A stretch of DNA of 49,119 bases. Origin: Acidimicrobiia bacterium. GTDB taxonomy: Bacteria; Actinomycetota; Acidimicrobiia; Spongiisociales; UBA5794. Within the stretch, counting starts at the first letter, position 1; each line of letters begins with the position of its first letter. The DNA lies in assembly GCA_026985095.1 (NCBI GenBank), contig JALSQW010000042.1, positions 1-49,119 of the forward strand. Direction: 5' to 3'. The notes beneath the pieces are model-generated. The model did not search any database and was not told where the DNA came from. It was given only the letters and a program-made list of their open reading frames with translations. The position numbers and the translations under genes are program-made. Positions 16,352-25,189 of the stretch are shown in pieces.

Positions 16352-17356
16352 ATGGAAGCCCTCCAACGCCTCGACCAGCTCGAAAGCGAAGCCCCGGACC
16401 GCATCGCCGCGGCGTCCGACCTCGAGAACCTGGCGCGGATCGAAGCCGAGACGGTCGGGAAACGCTCACCACTCCTCGAGATCCGCCGCGGCCTCGGGTC
16501 GCTGCCCGACGAGGAGCGCCGCGAGGTCGGCAGGCGTGTCAACGAAGTGGCCCAACTCCTCGGCTCCCTCATCGCCCAGCGCCGCTCGATCCTCGAGACC
16601 GCCGCCATGGACGAGGCCTTGCGTGCCGAAGAGGTCGACGTGACCCTGCCCGGCCGCCGCCCCCCCAGAGGGACCCGGCACCTCATCGACGCGATCCAAC
16701 AGGAGGTCGTCGACATCTTCGTCTCGATGGGCTACACGGTCGCCACCGGACCCGAGGCTGAGACGGAGTTCTACAACTTCACGGCCCTCAACATCCCGTA
16801 CACGCATCCGTCCCGGCTCGAGAGCGACACGTTCTACCTCGACTACGGCGAGGTTCCCGAAGGGACGCTCCTGCGCACCCACACCTCACCGATGCAGGCA
16901 CGCTACATGGAACTCCACCGCCCTCCCGTGTACATCGTCGTCCCCGGACGTGTGTTCCGCCGCGACTCGGATTCGACCCACACCCCGTCGTTCCACCAGA
17001 TCGAAGGCCTCGCCGTCGACACGGACATCACCTTCGCCGATCTGAAGGGCACGCTCGCCCACTTCGCCCGTCTGTTCTTCGGGCCCGACACCAAGACCAA
17101 GTTCATCCCCCACTACTTCCCGTTCACCGAACCGTCCGCCGAGATGCACGCCTACGCCGACGGCCGCTGGCTCGAGCTCCTCGGGTGCGGGATGGTCGAC
17201 CCCGCCGTGTTCGGTCACGTCGGTTACGACCCCGACCAGGTCACCGGCTTCGCCTTCGGCATGGGCATCGAACGCTTGGCCATGGTCCGACATGGCATCA
17301 CCGACATCCGCGCCCTCTACGACCCCGACCTCCGGATCCTCAGGCAGTTCCGATGA
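16352..17356 (+). CDS. pheS: Phenylalanyl-tRNA synthetase alpha subunit
   Basis: Catalytic subunit of the heterotetrameric class II PheRS. An N-terminal coiled-coil region (about 1-85) binds tRNA. The catalytic domain carries class II motif 2 around VVPGRVFRRDSDSTHTPSFHQIEG and motif 3 as GFAFGMGIERLAM. The phenylalanine pocket segment RTHTSPMQAR is also present. Length 334 residues is typical. The stop overlaps the pheT ATG. Confidence 0.97.
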   Translation: MEALQRLDQLESEAPDRIAAASDLENLARIEAETVGKRSPLLEIRRGLGSLPDEERREVGRRVNEVAQLLGSLIAQRRSILETAAMDEALRAEEVDVTLPGRRPPRGTRHLIDAIQQEVVDIFVSMGYTVATGPEAETEFYNFTALNIPYTHPSRLESDTFYLDYGEVPEGTLLRTHTSPMQARYMELHRPPVYIVVPGRVFRRDSDSTHTPSFHQIEGLAVDTDITFADLKGTLAHFARLFFGPDTKTKFIPHYFPFTEPSAEMHAYADGRWLELLGCGMVDPAVFGHVGYDPDQVTGFAFGMGIERLAMVRHGITDIRALYDPDLRILRQFR

Positions 17357-19755
17357 AGCTCACCCTCGACTGGCTCAAGGACTTCGTCGACGTCCCCGTC
17401 ACCGACCCGGCCCACCTGGTGGACGTGTTCGAGAGCCTCGGCCTGGAGGTCGAGGACTGGGGACGCATCGAGCCGACCTTCTCGGGAGTCGTCGTCGGCA
17501 AGGTCCTTTCGGTGGAACCGCACCCGAACGCCGACAAGGTCCGGCTCTGCACGGTCGACATCGGTGCCGGCGAACCGTCCCAGATCGTCTGCGGCGCCTG
17601 GAACTTCGACGCCGGCGCGATCGTTCCGGTCGCCCTCCCCGGCGCCGTGCTTCAAGGCGACTTCGAGATCGGGCGACGCACGATCCGAGGCGTCGAGTCC
17701 AACGGGATGATCTGTTCGGAGGAGGAACTCGGCCTCGGCGACGACGCCGCCGGCATCATGGTGCTCGACGAGGACTACCCGTGGGCCACCGACCACATCG
17801 GCGCCGAGTTCAGCAGGCTCCTCCCGTTCCCCGACGCCTACTACGACCTGGCCATCACGCCGAACCGCCCCGACTGCATGTCCGTCTACGGCGTCGCCCG
17901 CGAGCTGGCGGCCTACTACGACGTCGACCTCGTCGAGCCACGCACCGACGTCACCGAAGTGGGCCCTCCATCGACGGCCTCGATCACCATCACCGACCCC
18001 GACGCCTGCCCGCGGTTCGTCGCCAGGGAGGTGCGAGGGCTCGTCGCTCGACGGTCCCCGCACTGGATGCGGCGTCGTCTCCAGCTCGCCGGGGTCCGAC
18101 CGATCTCCAACATCGTGGACGCGTCGAACTACGCGATGCTCGAAGTCGGGCACCCCACCCACGCCTTCGACATGGACAGGCTCGGCGACCGCATCGTCGT
18201 TCGTCACGCCGCCGAAGGGGAGACCATCACGACCCTCGACGGGAACCAGCGGACCCTCGAACCCTCCGACATCGTCGTCGCGGATGCGACCCGGCCCGTT
18301 GCGATCGCCGGCATCATGGGCGGGGCCGACACCGAGGTCCACGACGGCACCTCCCGCGTCCTCATCGAAGCCGCCTACTGGAACCCGCCCAGCATCCTCC
18401 TCACCTCGAAACGCCTCGGCCTCCGATCCGAAGCCTCGGCCCGCTTCGAACGAGGGATGGATCCCAACTTCTGCGACCGCGCCGCGGACCGTGTCGCCCA
18501 CCTCCTGCAGGAGCTCGCCGACGGAGCGGTCGCTCCGCCACTCATCGACGAGTACCCGAAGCCCATCGCAGAGCGCACGGTCCTGTTCGACGTCGCCGAT
18601 GTGCGTCGCCTCCTCGGCATCGAACTGAACGTCGCCGAGGTCGCCGACCTCCTGCGGCGCCTGGGCTTCACGGTCGCCGGCGACGGGCCCCTCGAGGTGA
18701 CCGTACCCACCCGGCGGCCCGACGTGACCCGGCCCGCCGACCTCGTGGAGGAGGTCGCGCGCCTCCACGGATTCGACAACATCCCCGATCGGGTCCGAAC
18801 CGGCACCGGCGGCGGCCTGCCTACTCGTGAACGCACGCTCCGCAAGATCCGCGACGTCGTCGTCGGCGCCGGCTACCACGAGATCGCCACCTTCTCGATC
18901 ATCGCCGAATCCGACCTCGACGCCCTCGGGCTCCCCGACGGGAACCCCGTTCGGGACGCCGTGGCCGTCAGCAACCCCCTCAGCGAGGAAGAACGGCTCC
19001 TCCGCACCACCCTCATCCCCGGCCTGCTCCGTGCCCTGGCCGTCAACCAGTCGCGGCAGCTCAAGGCCATCCGCCTCTTCGAGATCGGAACGGTCTTCAT
19101 GCCCGGGTCCGGGAAGCTCCCCGAACAGCCGCTCCGGCTCGGGTTCGTCGCCGGTGGTCAACCGGCGATCACCTGGGAAGGCCAAGGACGCACCGCCGAC
19201 GTGTTCGACGCCACCGGGCTGTGGGAGCTGCTCGCCGCCGAACTCGGCGTCCCTCAGCCGGCCGTCCGTGCCCACCGCTCGCCCGTGTTCCATCCCGGAC
19301 GTTGCGCCGAGGTGCTGGCCATGGGATCCCCCATCGGCACCGTCGGAGAGGTTCATCCCGCGATCGCCGCACGCTTCGGACTCGCCGGACGCGTGGTGGC
19401 CGGGGAGATCGACCTCGACGAGCTGCTCCTCGAACGACCCCCGTGGCGCTTCGTTCCTCCCAGCACCTACCCGCCCGTCATCATCGACCTCGCCTTCGCC
19501 CTCGACGGCGACGTGCCCGCCGCGGCGCTCACCGAGACGGTCCGCCGGGCTGGCGGTCCCTTCCTCGAGGAACTCACCGTATTCGACGTCTTCGCCGGCG
19601 GGAACCTCGGGGAAGGGAGGAAGAGCATCGCCGTTCGCCTCGTCTTTCGCGCTCCCGACCGGACGCTCACCGACGACGACGTCGTCCCCCTTCGCACCGC
19701 CATCGTCGAGGCCGTCGAACGATCCCTCGGGGGCACCCTGCGAGGAGCGCCGTGA
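17353..19755 (+). CDS. pheT: Phenylalanyl-tRNA synthetase beta subunit
   Basis: Structural and editing subunit of PheRS, 800 residues. Domains in order: a tRNA-binding OB-fold at about 40-150 ([24 protein letters not shown]), the B3/4 editing domain ([25 protein letters not shown]), the B5 domain, a catalytic-like core ([18 protein letters not shown]) and a C-terminal ferredoxin-fold anticodon-binding domain ([16 protein letters not shown]). The ATG overlaps the pheS stop and the pheT stop overlaps the argF GTG, so pheS-pheT-argF are probably co-translated. Confidence 0.97.
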   Translation: MKLTLDWLKDFVDVPVTDPAHLVDVFESLGLEVEDWGRIEPTFSGVVVGKVLSVEPHPNADKVRLCTVDIGAGEPSQIVCGAWNFDAGAIVPVALPGAVLQGDFEIGRRTIRGVESNGMICSEEELGLGDDAAGIMVLDEDYPWATDHIGAEFSRLLPFPDAYYDLAITPNRPDCMSVYGVARELAAYYDVDLVEPRTDVTEVGPPSTASITITDPDACPRFVAREVRGLVARRSPHWMRRRLQLAGVRPISNIVDASNYAMLEVGHPTHAFDMDRLGDRIVVRHAAEGETITTLDGNQRTLEPSDIVVADATRPVAIAGIMGGADTEVHDGTSRVLIEAAYWNPPSILLTSKRLGLRSEASARFERGMDPNFCDRAADRVAHLLQELADGAVAPPLIDEYPKPIAERTVLFDVADVRRLLGIELNVAEVADLLRRLGFTVAGDGPLEVTVPTRRPDVTRPADLVEEVARLHGFDNIPDRVRTGTGGGLPTRERTLRKIRDVVVGAGYHEIATFSIIAESDLDALGLPDGNPVRDAVAVSNPLSEEERLLRTTLIPGLLRALAVNQSRQLKAIRLFEIGTVFMPGSGKLPEQPLRLGFVAGGQPAITWEGQGRTADVFDATGLWELLAAELGVPQPAVRAHRSPVFHPGRCAEVLAMGSPIGTVGEVHPAIAARFGLAGRVVAGEIDLDELLLERPPWRFVPPSTYPPVIIDLAFALDGDVPAAALTETVRRAGGPFLEELTVFDVFAGGNLGEGRKSIAVRLVFRAPDRTLTDDDVVPLRTAIVEAVERSLGGTLRGAP

Positions 19756-20669
19756 GCGACTTCCTCATGGTCACCGACCTCGGGGCCGAGGGGCTGTCAC
19801 AGCTCATCGATCTCGCCGGGGACGTCAAGGCCGACCCGGCCCGAGTCGCGGGCCGCCTCGACGGCGCCAAGATCGGCCTGTTCTTCCAGAAACCATCGAC
19901 CCGCACCCGGGTCTCGGCAGAAGGCGCGGCGGTCGACCTGGGAGCGCACCCCATCGTGTTGCGTAACGACGAGGTCGGGCTCGGAAGCCGAGAAGCCGTC
20001 GAGGACGTCGCTCGGGTCCTGGACCGCTACCTCGACCTGCTCGCCTTCAGGGTGTTCGACCACACGGACCTCGTCGCGGTCGCTCGGTACGCAGACGCAC
20101 CGACGGTCAACCTCCTCTCCGACCTCAGCCATCCCTGCCAAGCGCTCGCCGACCTCCAGACCATCGCGGAGAACCGGGCCATCGGAGGCACGACCCTCAC
20201 CTATGTCGGAGACGGCAACAACGTGTGCCACTCGCTGATGCTCGCCGGCGCCATGTCCGGGATGGAGGTACGCGTCGCCCATCCTCCCGGCTACGCCCCC
20301 CTCGACGCCATCACCGAGGAAGCGACCACGCTCGCCGCCATCACCGGGGGAGCGATCGAGGTGGGCACCGACCCGGAAGCGCTGGTCGCCGGCGCCCACG
20401 TCGTCTACACCGACGTGTGGGCATCGATGGGTCAAGAGGAGGAGGCCGCGGAGCGGCGGCGGGTGTTCGACCGGTACCGCGTCGACGAGGACCTCTTCGG
20501 GCTCGCCGCCGACGACGCCATCTTCCTCCACTGCCTCCCCGCCCATCGCGGCGAGGAGGTCACCGCCGGCGTGCTCGAATCGCCACGCTCCCGGGTGTTC
20601 GATCAGGCCGAGAACCGGCTCCACGCCTTCAAAGCGCTGCTCCTGTACCTCTTCGATGCCGTCGACTGA
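19752..20669 (+). CDS. argF: Ornithine carbamoyltransferase
   Basis: Forms citrulline from ornithine and carbamoyl phosphate in arginine synthesis. The carbamoyl-phosphate site KPSTRTR is in [16 protein letters not shown]; the [11 protein letters not shown] motif and the C-terminal [10 protein letters not shown] motif with the active-site cysteine are also present. The 305-residue length is normal. GTG 19752 overlaps the pheT stop. The remaining arg genes are not in the window. The end of argF overlaps the start of the following glycosylase gene by 14 bases. Confidence 0.95.
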   Translation: MSDFLMVTDLGAEGLSQLIDLAGDVKADPARVAGRLDGAKIGLFFQKPSTRTRVSAEGAAVDLGAHPIVLRNDEVGLGSREAVEDVARVLDRYLDLLAFRVFDHTDLVAVARYADAPTVNLLSDLSHPCQALADLQTIAENRAIGGTTLTYVGDGNNVCHSLMLAGAMSGMEVRVAHPPGYAPLDAITEEATTLAAITGGAIEVGTDPEALVAGAHVVYTDVWASMGQEEEAAERRRVFDRYRVDEDLFGLAADDAIFLHCLPAHRGEEVTAGVLESPRSRVFDQAENRLHAFKALLLYLFDAVD

Positions 20670-21225
20670 CCTCGCCGACCTCCTCCAGACGATGACGGTC
20701 ACCGAAGCCGCCGACGTGCTGGTCGGATGGAGGCTCTCGACGACCTTCGACGATCGACCCACCGCGGTCATGATCACCGAGACCGAGGCGTACGCCGGCG
20801 CCGATGACCCGGCCAGCCACAGCTTCCGGGGCCGGACCGCCCGCAACGAAGCCATGTTCGCAGGCGGCGGCACCCTCTACGTGTACCGTTCCTACGGCGT
20901 CCACTGGTGCATGAACGTCGTCGTCGGCCGTCCGGGCACCGGGCACGCCGTCCTGCTTCGGGGCGGCGTACCGATCACCGGGGAGGAGGTGATGCGGGCC
21001 CGCCGCGGACGAGACGATCACCTGACCGACGGGCCCGGCAAGCTCGCTCAGGCCCTGGGCGTGAACGGGGCCGCCGACGGGACCTCACTGATCCGGGGTC
21101 CGGTGCGCCTCGTTCCCGGGAACCTCCCTCCAGGATGGCAGATCGCGGCCACCCCTCGCATCGGCATCACGAAGGCGACGGAACGCCCGTGGCGCCGGGT
21201 GGCTCGTCCCGTCCCCCGATCGTAG
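20656..21225 (+). CDS. mpg: 3-methyladenine DNA glycosylase (AAG/MPG family)
   Basis: Base-excision repair enzyme that removes alkylated purines. The AAG signature is visible: [31 protein letters not shown] with the catalytic glutamate, then [16 protein letters not shown], and the [12 protein letters not shown] segment. The 189-residue length fits bacterial members. It begins inside the end of argF and is probably in the same operon. No further partner is indicated by the neighbours. Confidence 0.94.
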   Translation: MPSTDLADLLQTMTVTEAADVLVGWRLSTTFDDRPTAVMITETEAYAGADDPASHSFRGRTARNEAMFAGGGTLYVYRSYGVHWCMNVVVGRPGTGHAVLLRGGVPITGEEVMRARRGRDDHLTDGPGKLAQALGVNGAADGTSLIRGPVRLVPGNLPPGWQIAATPRIGITKATERPWRRVARPVPRS

Positions 21226-21272
21226 GTGCCGGCCGGGACGGGACCGGCGAGCCGCCGAGCAGGCCCGCCGGA

Positions 21273-23648
21273 TCAGGGATTGACCCACAGCGTCACCTGC
21301 CCGACGTCGACCGCACCCGACGCCGGGCTCTGCTTCCACACGAGGCCTCGACGAGCCGCCGCTGCGTCGGGGTCGTCCTCGGCGACAACGAGCACCTCGT
21401 AGCGCACCCCGAGCTCGTCCAGGCGGTCCTCGGCCGTCGGAAGCGGCAGACCGAGGAGCACCGGAAGGACCGTCCCCGGCTGCGGACCGGCGACGGTGAG
21501 CCGCACCGGACCGTCGATGCGGCTCGATCCGGCCGGAGGATCCTGGGCCAGCACCGTCCCCTGCGCCAGGGGACCCGGCTCCGCCCAGTCGACCACCGCA
21601 GCCACCCCGAGGTCGGCCAAGGAGGACACCGCGTCCGCCAGCGTGCGGCCGACCACGTCGGGCAGCGTCGCCGCAGCGGTCTGCACACCCTCGGGATTGT
21701 GGACCGGGCACACGATGGTCGGTGCCCGATCCGACGGCAGGTACACCCGCTGCACGTTCTCGCGTGGACACAACGGGCCCGCCAGGAACCCGGTCGACAC
21801 GTCGACGTCCACCGCCACGGTTCCCTGATCGGAGGCGATCGCCAGATCGCCGTAGGGCACGCCCGCCAGTGCCGCGGCCGCGAACCGGGACCAGATCCAT
21901 GCCGGCCATGTCCCACCGGTCACCGAGAACGGCGTCGCGGGAGGTTCCATCGGCACGGTCCCCGTCGGGAAGCCCACCCACACCGCAGCAACGAGCTCAG
22001 GGGTGTACCCGACGAACCACGCGTCGGCATGGTTCTGGGTCGTCCCGGTCTTGCCCGCAGACGGGCGACCGATCCGCGCCTGCTGACCGGTTCCGCGGCG
22101 AACGACGTCGGACAACGTGGAGGTGACTCGCTCGGCGATCGTCCGGTCCAACACGGCGCTCGTCGCCGGCACCGCTTCGTAGATGTTCACACCGTCCCGG
22201 TCCTCGATCGCGGTGACGAAGATCGGGTCGACGTGGACGCCACCGTTGGCGAAGGTGCCGTAGGCCGAGGCCATGTCCAGGACCGAGACGTCCTGCGCGC
22301 CGAGGGCCAGGGAATGGAACGGCTGCAGGTCGGAGGTGATCCCCATCGCCTCGGCCAGGTTCGCCACCCGCTCGGGCCCGACGAGATCCATCAGCCGCGC
22401 ATAGACGACGTTCACCGAGAAGACCGTGGCCTCCGCCAGGGTGAGATCGGGGAAGGTCGCCTCGTCGTAGTTGGTGACGAACCACGGTCCCGACGGCGTG
22501 GCGATCTCCACGCTCGTCCCTCCCGGAAGCACGTTGTCGAGCTGGAATCCCTGTTCCAGGGCCGCAGCCAGCACGAAGGGTTTGAACGCCGAGCCAGCCT
22601 GGCGGCGTCCTTGGGTGGCCAGGTTGTATCGCGCCACGGGATCGGAGTCCGAGAAGAAGTCACGTCCGCCCACCAGCGCCGTCACGTAGCCCGACCGTGG
22701 GTCGATGGCGACCAGCGCCGCAGACGGCTCCTCGTCGGCCATCACCGAGTCGACCGCCTCCTCGGCGGCGGCTTGCACGGTCGGGTCGATCGTCGTGTAG
22801 ATGGAGAGGCCGCCGTTGAAGAGGAGGTCGTAACGTTCCTCCCTGGTCGCCCCGAGGGCCGGATCCTCCAAGAGACGCCGCCGAACCTCGGCCACGAAAT
22901 ACGGGAACCGCACCTCGGGCGACCGGTCCGCCACGACCGCCAACGGCGCGGCCTTCGCCGCCGCCGCGGCGTCGTCGTCGAGCCACCCGAGGGACACCAT
23001 CTTGTCGAGCACGACGTTGCGACGCTCCCGCGCCGCGTCCGGGAACCGGAACGGGTCCGTGCTCGACGGTGCCCTGATCAGTCCCGCCAGCAGCGCCGCC
23101 TGAGCGAGGGTGAGGTCCTGCACCCGCGCACCGAAGTACGTCTGGGCGGCCGTGGCCACGCCGTAGGCTCCGGCACCCAGGTAGACGGTGTTGAGGTACC
23201 GCTCGAGGATCGCACGCTTGTCCAGGCCCTCCTCGAGGCGAAGCGCGAGGATCGCCTCCTCCACCTTGCGATCGACACTCACCTCCGGGGTGAGCAGGAC
23301 GTTCTTCAGGTACTGCTGGGTGATCGTGGAGCCGCCTTGCACGACGTCTCCGGCTTCCACGTTGGCCAGCAACGCTCGCACCATCGCCTCGACATCGACG
23401 CCGGTGTGCAACCAGAACCGTTCGTCTTCGATCGCCACCACCGCATCGATCAGCGCCTGGGGCAGGTCATCGTAGGGCACCAGCTCCCGGTTCTCCGATG
23501 CGTACCAGGTGGCGAGGACGGAACCGTCGGCCGCGTACACGACCGTGCTCAACGGCCGATCGCCGATCCCCGGATCGGTCAGCGGCTGCACCGAACAGGC
23601 GGTCGCGACCAGACCGAGACCGAGGATCACTGCGGCGAGCCGGCGCAT
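21273..23648 (-). CDS. Class A penicillin-binding protein with two PASTA domains
   Basis: Bifunctional peptidoglycan polymerase acting outside the cytoplasmic membrane. After a short hydrophobic N-terminus (1-18) come a GT51 transglycosylase domain (EDERFWLHTGVD, then QGGSTITQQYLKN), a transpeptidase domain with SAFK near residue 352, an SVN motif and KTGT near 531, and two PASTA domains at the C-terminus (from TLPDVVGRTLADAV and from VLPVLLGLPLPTAE). The N-terminus MRRLAAVILGLGLVATAC fits a loose lipoprotein signal with Cys18, unlike the usual membrane-spanning helix of this class. The ATG is preceded by TATCGT six bases upstream, so leaderless. 791 residues. Confidence 0.94.
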   Translation of the reverse strand: MRRLAAVILGLGLVATACSVQPLTDPGIGDRPLSTVVYAADGSVLATWYASENRELVPYDDLPQALIDAVVAIEDERFWLHTGVDVEAMVRALLANVEAGDVVQGGSTITQQYLKNVLLTPEVSVDRKVEEAILALRLEEGLDKRAILERYLNTVYLGAGAYGVATAAQTYFGARVQDLTLAQAALLAGLIRAPSSTDPFRFPDAARERRNVVLDKMVSLGWLDDDAAAAAKAAPLAVVADRSPEVRFPYFVAEVRRRLLEDPALGATREERYDLLFNGGLSIYTTIDPTVQAAAEEAVDSVMADEEPSAALVAIDPRSGYVTALVGGRDFFSDSDPVARYNLATQGRRQAGSAFKPFVLAAALEQGFQLDNVLPGGTSVEIATPSGPWFVTNYDEATFPDLTLAEATVFSVNVVYARLMDLVGPERVANLAEAMGITSDLQPFHSLALGAQDVSVLDMASAYGTFANGGVHVDPIFVTAIEDRDGVNIYEAVPATSAVLDRTIAERVTSTLSDVVRRGTGQQARIGRPSAGKTGTTQNHADAWFVGYTPELVAAVWVGFPTGTVPMEPPATPFSVTGGTWPAWIWSRFAAAALAGVPYGDLAIASDQGTVAVDVDVSTGFLAGPLCPRENVQRVYLPSDRAPTIVCPVHNPEGVQTAAATLPDVVGRTLADAVSSLADLGVAAVVDWAEPGPLAQGTVLAQDPPAGSSRIDGPVRLTVAGPQPGTVLPVLLGLPLPTAEDRLDELGVRYEVLVVAEDDPDAAAARRGLVWKQSPASGAVDVGQVTLWVNP

Positions 23649-23654
23649 GGCGCC

Positions 23655-23660
23655 ACGATA
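23655..23660 (-). promoter_or_regulatory. Candidate -10 element for leaderless PBP transcript
   Basis: On the reverse strand TATCGT ends six bases before the PBP ATG, with GGCGCC between. There is no Shine-Dalgarno sequence. Confidence 0.5.
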
Positions 23661-23750
23661 CTGTCGCCCGACCCCTCGACGATGCACTCCACCCTCGCCG
23701 CTCACGACCTGGCACGACCCGCCGGACGCTGCCGCCGGACCGCCTCGCAC

Positions 23751-23756
23751 TAACCT
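23751..23756 (+). promoter_or_regulatory. Candidate -10 element for leaderless tyrS transcript
   Basis: TAACCT ends eight bases before the tyrS ATG and the intervening bases (TGCCCCCC) cannot act as a ribosome-binding site. Confidence 0.5.
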
Positions 23757-23764
23757 TGCCCCCC

Positions 23765-24958
23765 ATGCGATCACCCGAAGAGCAGCTCGCCTACCTGACC
23801 GAGACGGTCGACACCGTGCTCCCCGAAGGGGAGTTGCTGGCCAAACTCGAGGAGGACCGGCCGCTCCGGGTCAAGCTGGGCGTCGACCCGACCGCTCCCG
23901 ACGTCACCTTGGGCTGGGCGGTCGTCTTGGACCTGCTCCGCCGATTCCAGGACCTCGGCCACGTGGCCGTCCTCATCCTCGGCGACTTCACGGCCCAGGT
24001 CGGCGACCCGTCGGAACGCAGCGAGACCAGGAAGCGACTGACCGCCGAGGAGGTCGACGCCCACGCCCAGCGGGTGCTTCCGGTCATCGAAGGGCTGCTG
24101 GCGCCCGAACGGCTCGAGATCCGGCCCAACTCGGAATGGCTCGCTTCGATGGGGATGCACGACATCCTCGACCTGACCTCCAAGATGACCGTCGCCCGGA
24201 TCATGGACCGAGAGGACTTCGCCAAGCGCTGGGCTGCCCACGAGCCGATCAGCATGATCGAGTTCATGTACCCGATGCTCCAAGGCATGGACTCGGTCGC
24301 GGTGGAGGCGGACGTCGAGATCGGCGGCGCCGACCAGCTGTGGAACCTGCTGGTGGGCCGGGAGATCCAGGAACGCTACGGTCAGCGACCCCAGACCGTC
24401 ATGACCGTCCCGCTGCTCGTGGGTACCGACGGGAAACGCAAGATGAGCCAGTCGCTCGGCAACTACATCTCGGTCCGAGACGACGCTGCCGACATGTTCG
24501 GGAAGGTGATGTCCATCCCGGACGAGGTCATGCCCGAGTGGTTCCTCCTCGCCGCAGGTGCTCCACGTCACGAGGTGGAGTCGATCCGAGCCGGGCTCAC
24601 CAGCGGCGATCTCCACCCGGCCGCGTTGAAGCGGGAACTGGCCCGTCGGATCGTCGCCCGCTACCACGGCCAAGAGGCGGCCGCCGAGGCCGAGCAGGCC
24701 TTCGATCGCGTCTTCGTCCTCCATGAGGCACCCGCCGACGTTCCCGAGCAGCCGCTACCGCGACTCGATCCCGTGTGGTTGCCGGCGGCGCTGTCGGAGG
24801 CGGGCATGGTCTCGTCGAACTCGGAGGCCCGGCGCCTCATCGCTCAAGGCGCCATCCGGATCGACGGAGAGAAGGTCGAAGACGAGCAGATCCCCGCGGA
24901 CCGCCTTCGCGGACGCATCGTCAAGGTGGGCAAACGCCGGTTCGTGCGGTTCGTCTGA
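23765..24958 (+). CDS. tyrS: Tyrosyl-tRNA synthetase, TyrZ-like, with altered HIGH motif
   Basis: Class I aminoacyl-tRNA synthetase charging tRNA-Tyr. The Rossmann fold is recognisable from KLGVDPTAPDVTLGWAVVLD, LILGDFTAQVGDPS and the tyrosine-binding segment IEIGGADQLWNLLVGRE. A C-terminal S4 RNA-binding domain (SSNSEARRLIAQGAIRIDG) completes the 397 residues. The HIGH signature reads TLGW (48-51), with both histidines replaced, and KMSKS reads KMSQS (226-230). The rest of the active site is conserved, so the protein is probably still the housekeeping enzyme, but this is an inference. Probably leaderless. Confidence 0.9.
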   Translation: MRSPEEQLAYLTETVDTVLPEGELLAKLEEDRPLRVKLGVDPTAPDVTLGWAVVLDLLRRFQDLGHVAVLILGDFTAQVGDPSERSETRKRLTAEEVDAHAQRVLPVIEGLLAPERLEIRPNSEWLASMGMHDILDLTSKMTVARIMDREDFAKRWAAHEPISMIEFMYPMLQGMDSVAVEADVEIGGADQLWNLLVGREIQERYGQRPQTVMTVPLLVGTDGKRKMSQSLGNYISVRDDAADMFGKVMSIPDEVMPEWFLLAAGAPRHEVESIRAGLTSGDLHPAALKRELARRIVARYHGQEAAAEAEQAFDRVFVLHEAPADVPEQPLPRLDPVWLPAALSEAGMVSSNSEARRLIAQGAIRIDGEKVEDEQIPADRLRGRIVKVGKRRFVRFV

Positions 24959-24976
24959 GCACGACAGGAGGTCGTG

Positions 24977-25189
24977 ATGTCGAGGTCGAGTTGGGACCAC
25001 TGGCCATCGTGGGTGAAGGTCGTGGCGATCCTCCTGCTTGCGGTCCCTGTCGTATGGGGCGTCGGCGTCATCGTCGACTTCGCCACGGGCGTCTCGGCGG
25101 GAGCGGCGGTCGCCATCATCGGCCTCATCGGGCTCGTGGTGTACCTCGACGCCCGCCTCCGCGCAGAGCGGGACTCGAAGGGCCGCTGA
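24977..25189 (+). CDS. Small two-helix membrane protein, function unknown
   Basis: A 70-residue protein not matched to a family I know. Two hydrophobic stretches are visible: VKVVAILLLAVPVVWGVGVI (about 13-32) and AGAAVAIIGLIGLVVYL (about 42-58), followed by a charged tail (DARLRAERDSKGR). AGGAGGT lies four bases before the ATG at 24977. It begins 18 bases after tyrS and ends directly against the stop of the convergent cupredoxin gene. Confidence 0.7.
   Translation: MSRSSWDHWPSWVKVVAILLLAVPVVWGVGVIVDFATGVSAGAAVAIIGLIGLVVYLDARLRAERDSKGR

Noticed and set aside
15493-16716. Long antisense frame across the SpoU methyltransferase and pheS
   Set aside because: Composition typical of a reverse shadow of high-GC genes, with no motif; both sense genes are clear.
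21228-21248. GCCGG/CCGGC repeat after the mpg gene as a terminator
   Set aside because: A five-base stem with an 11-base loop is too weak to support.
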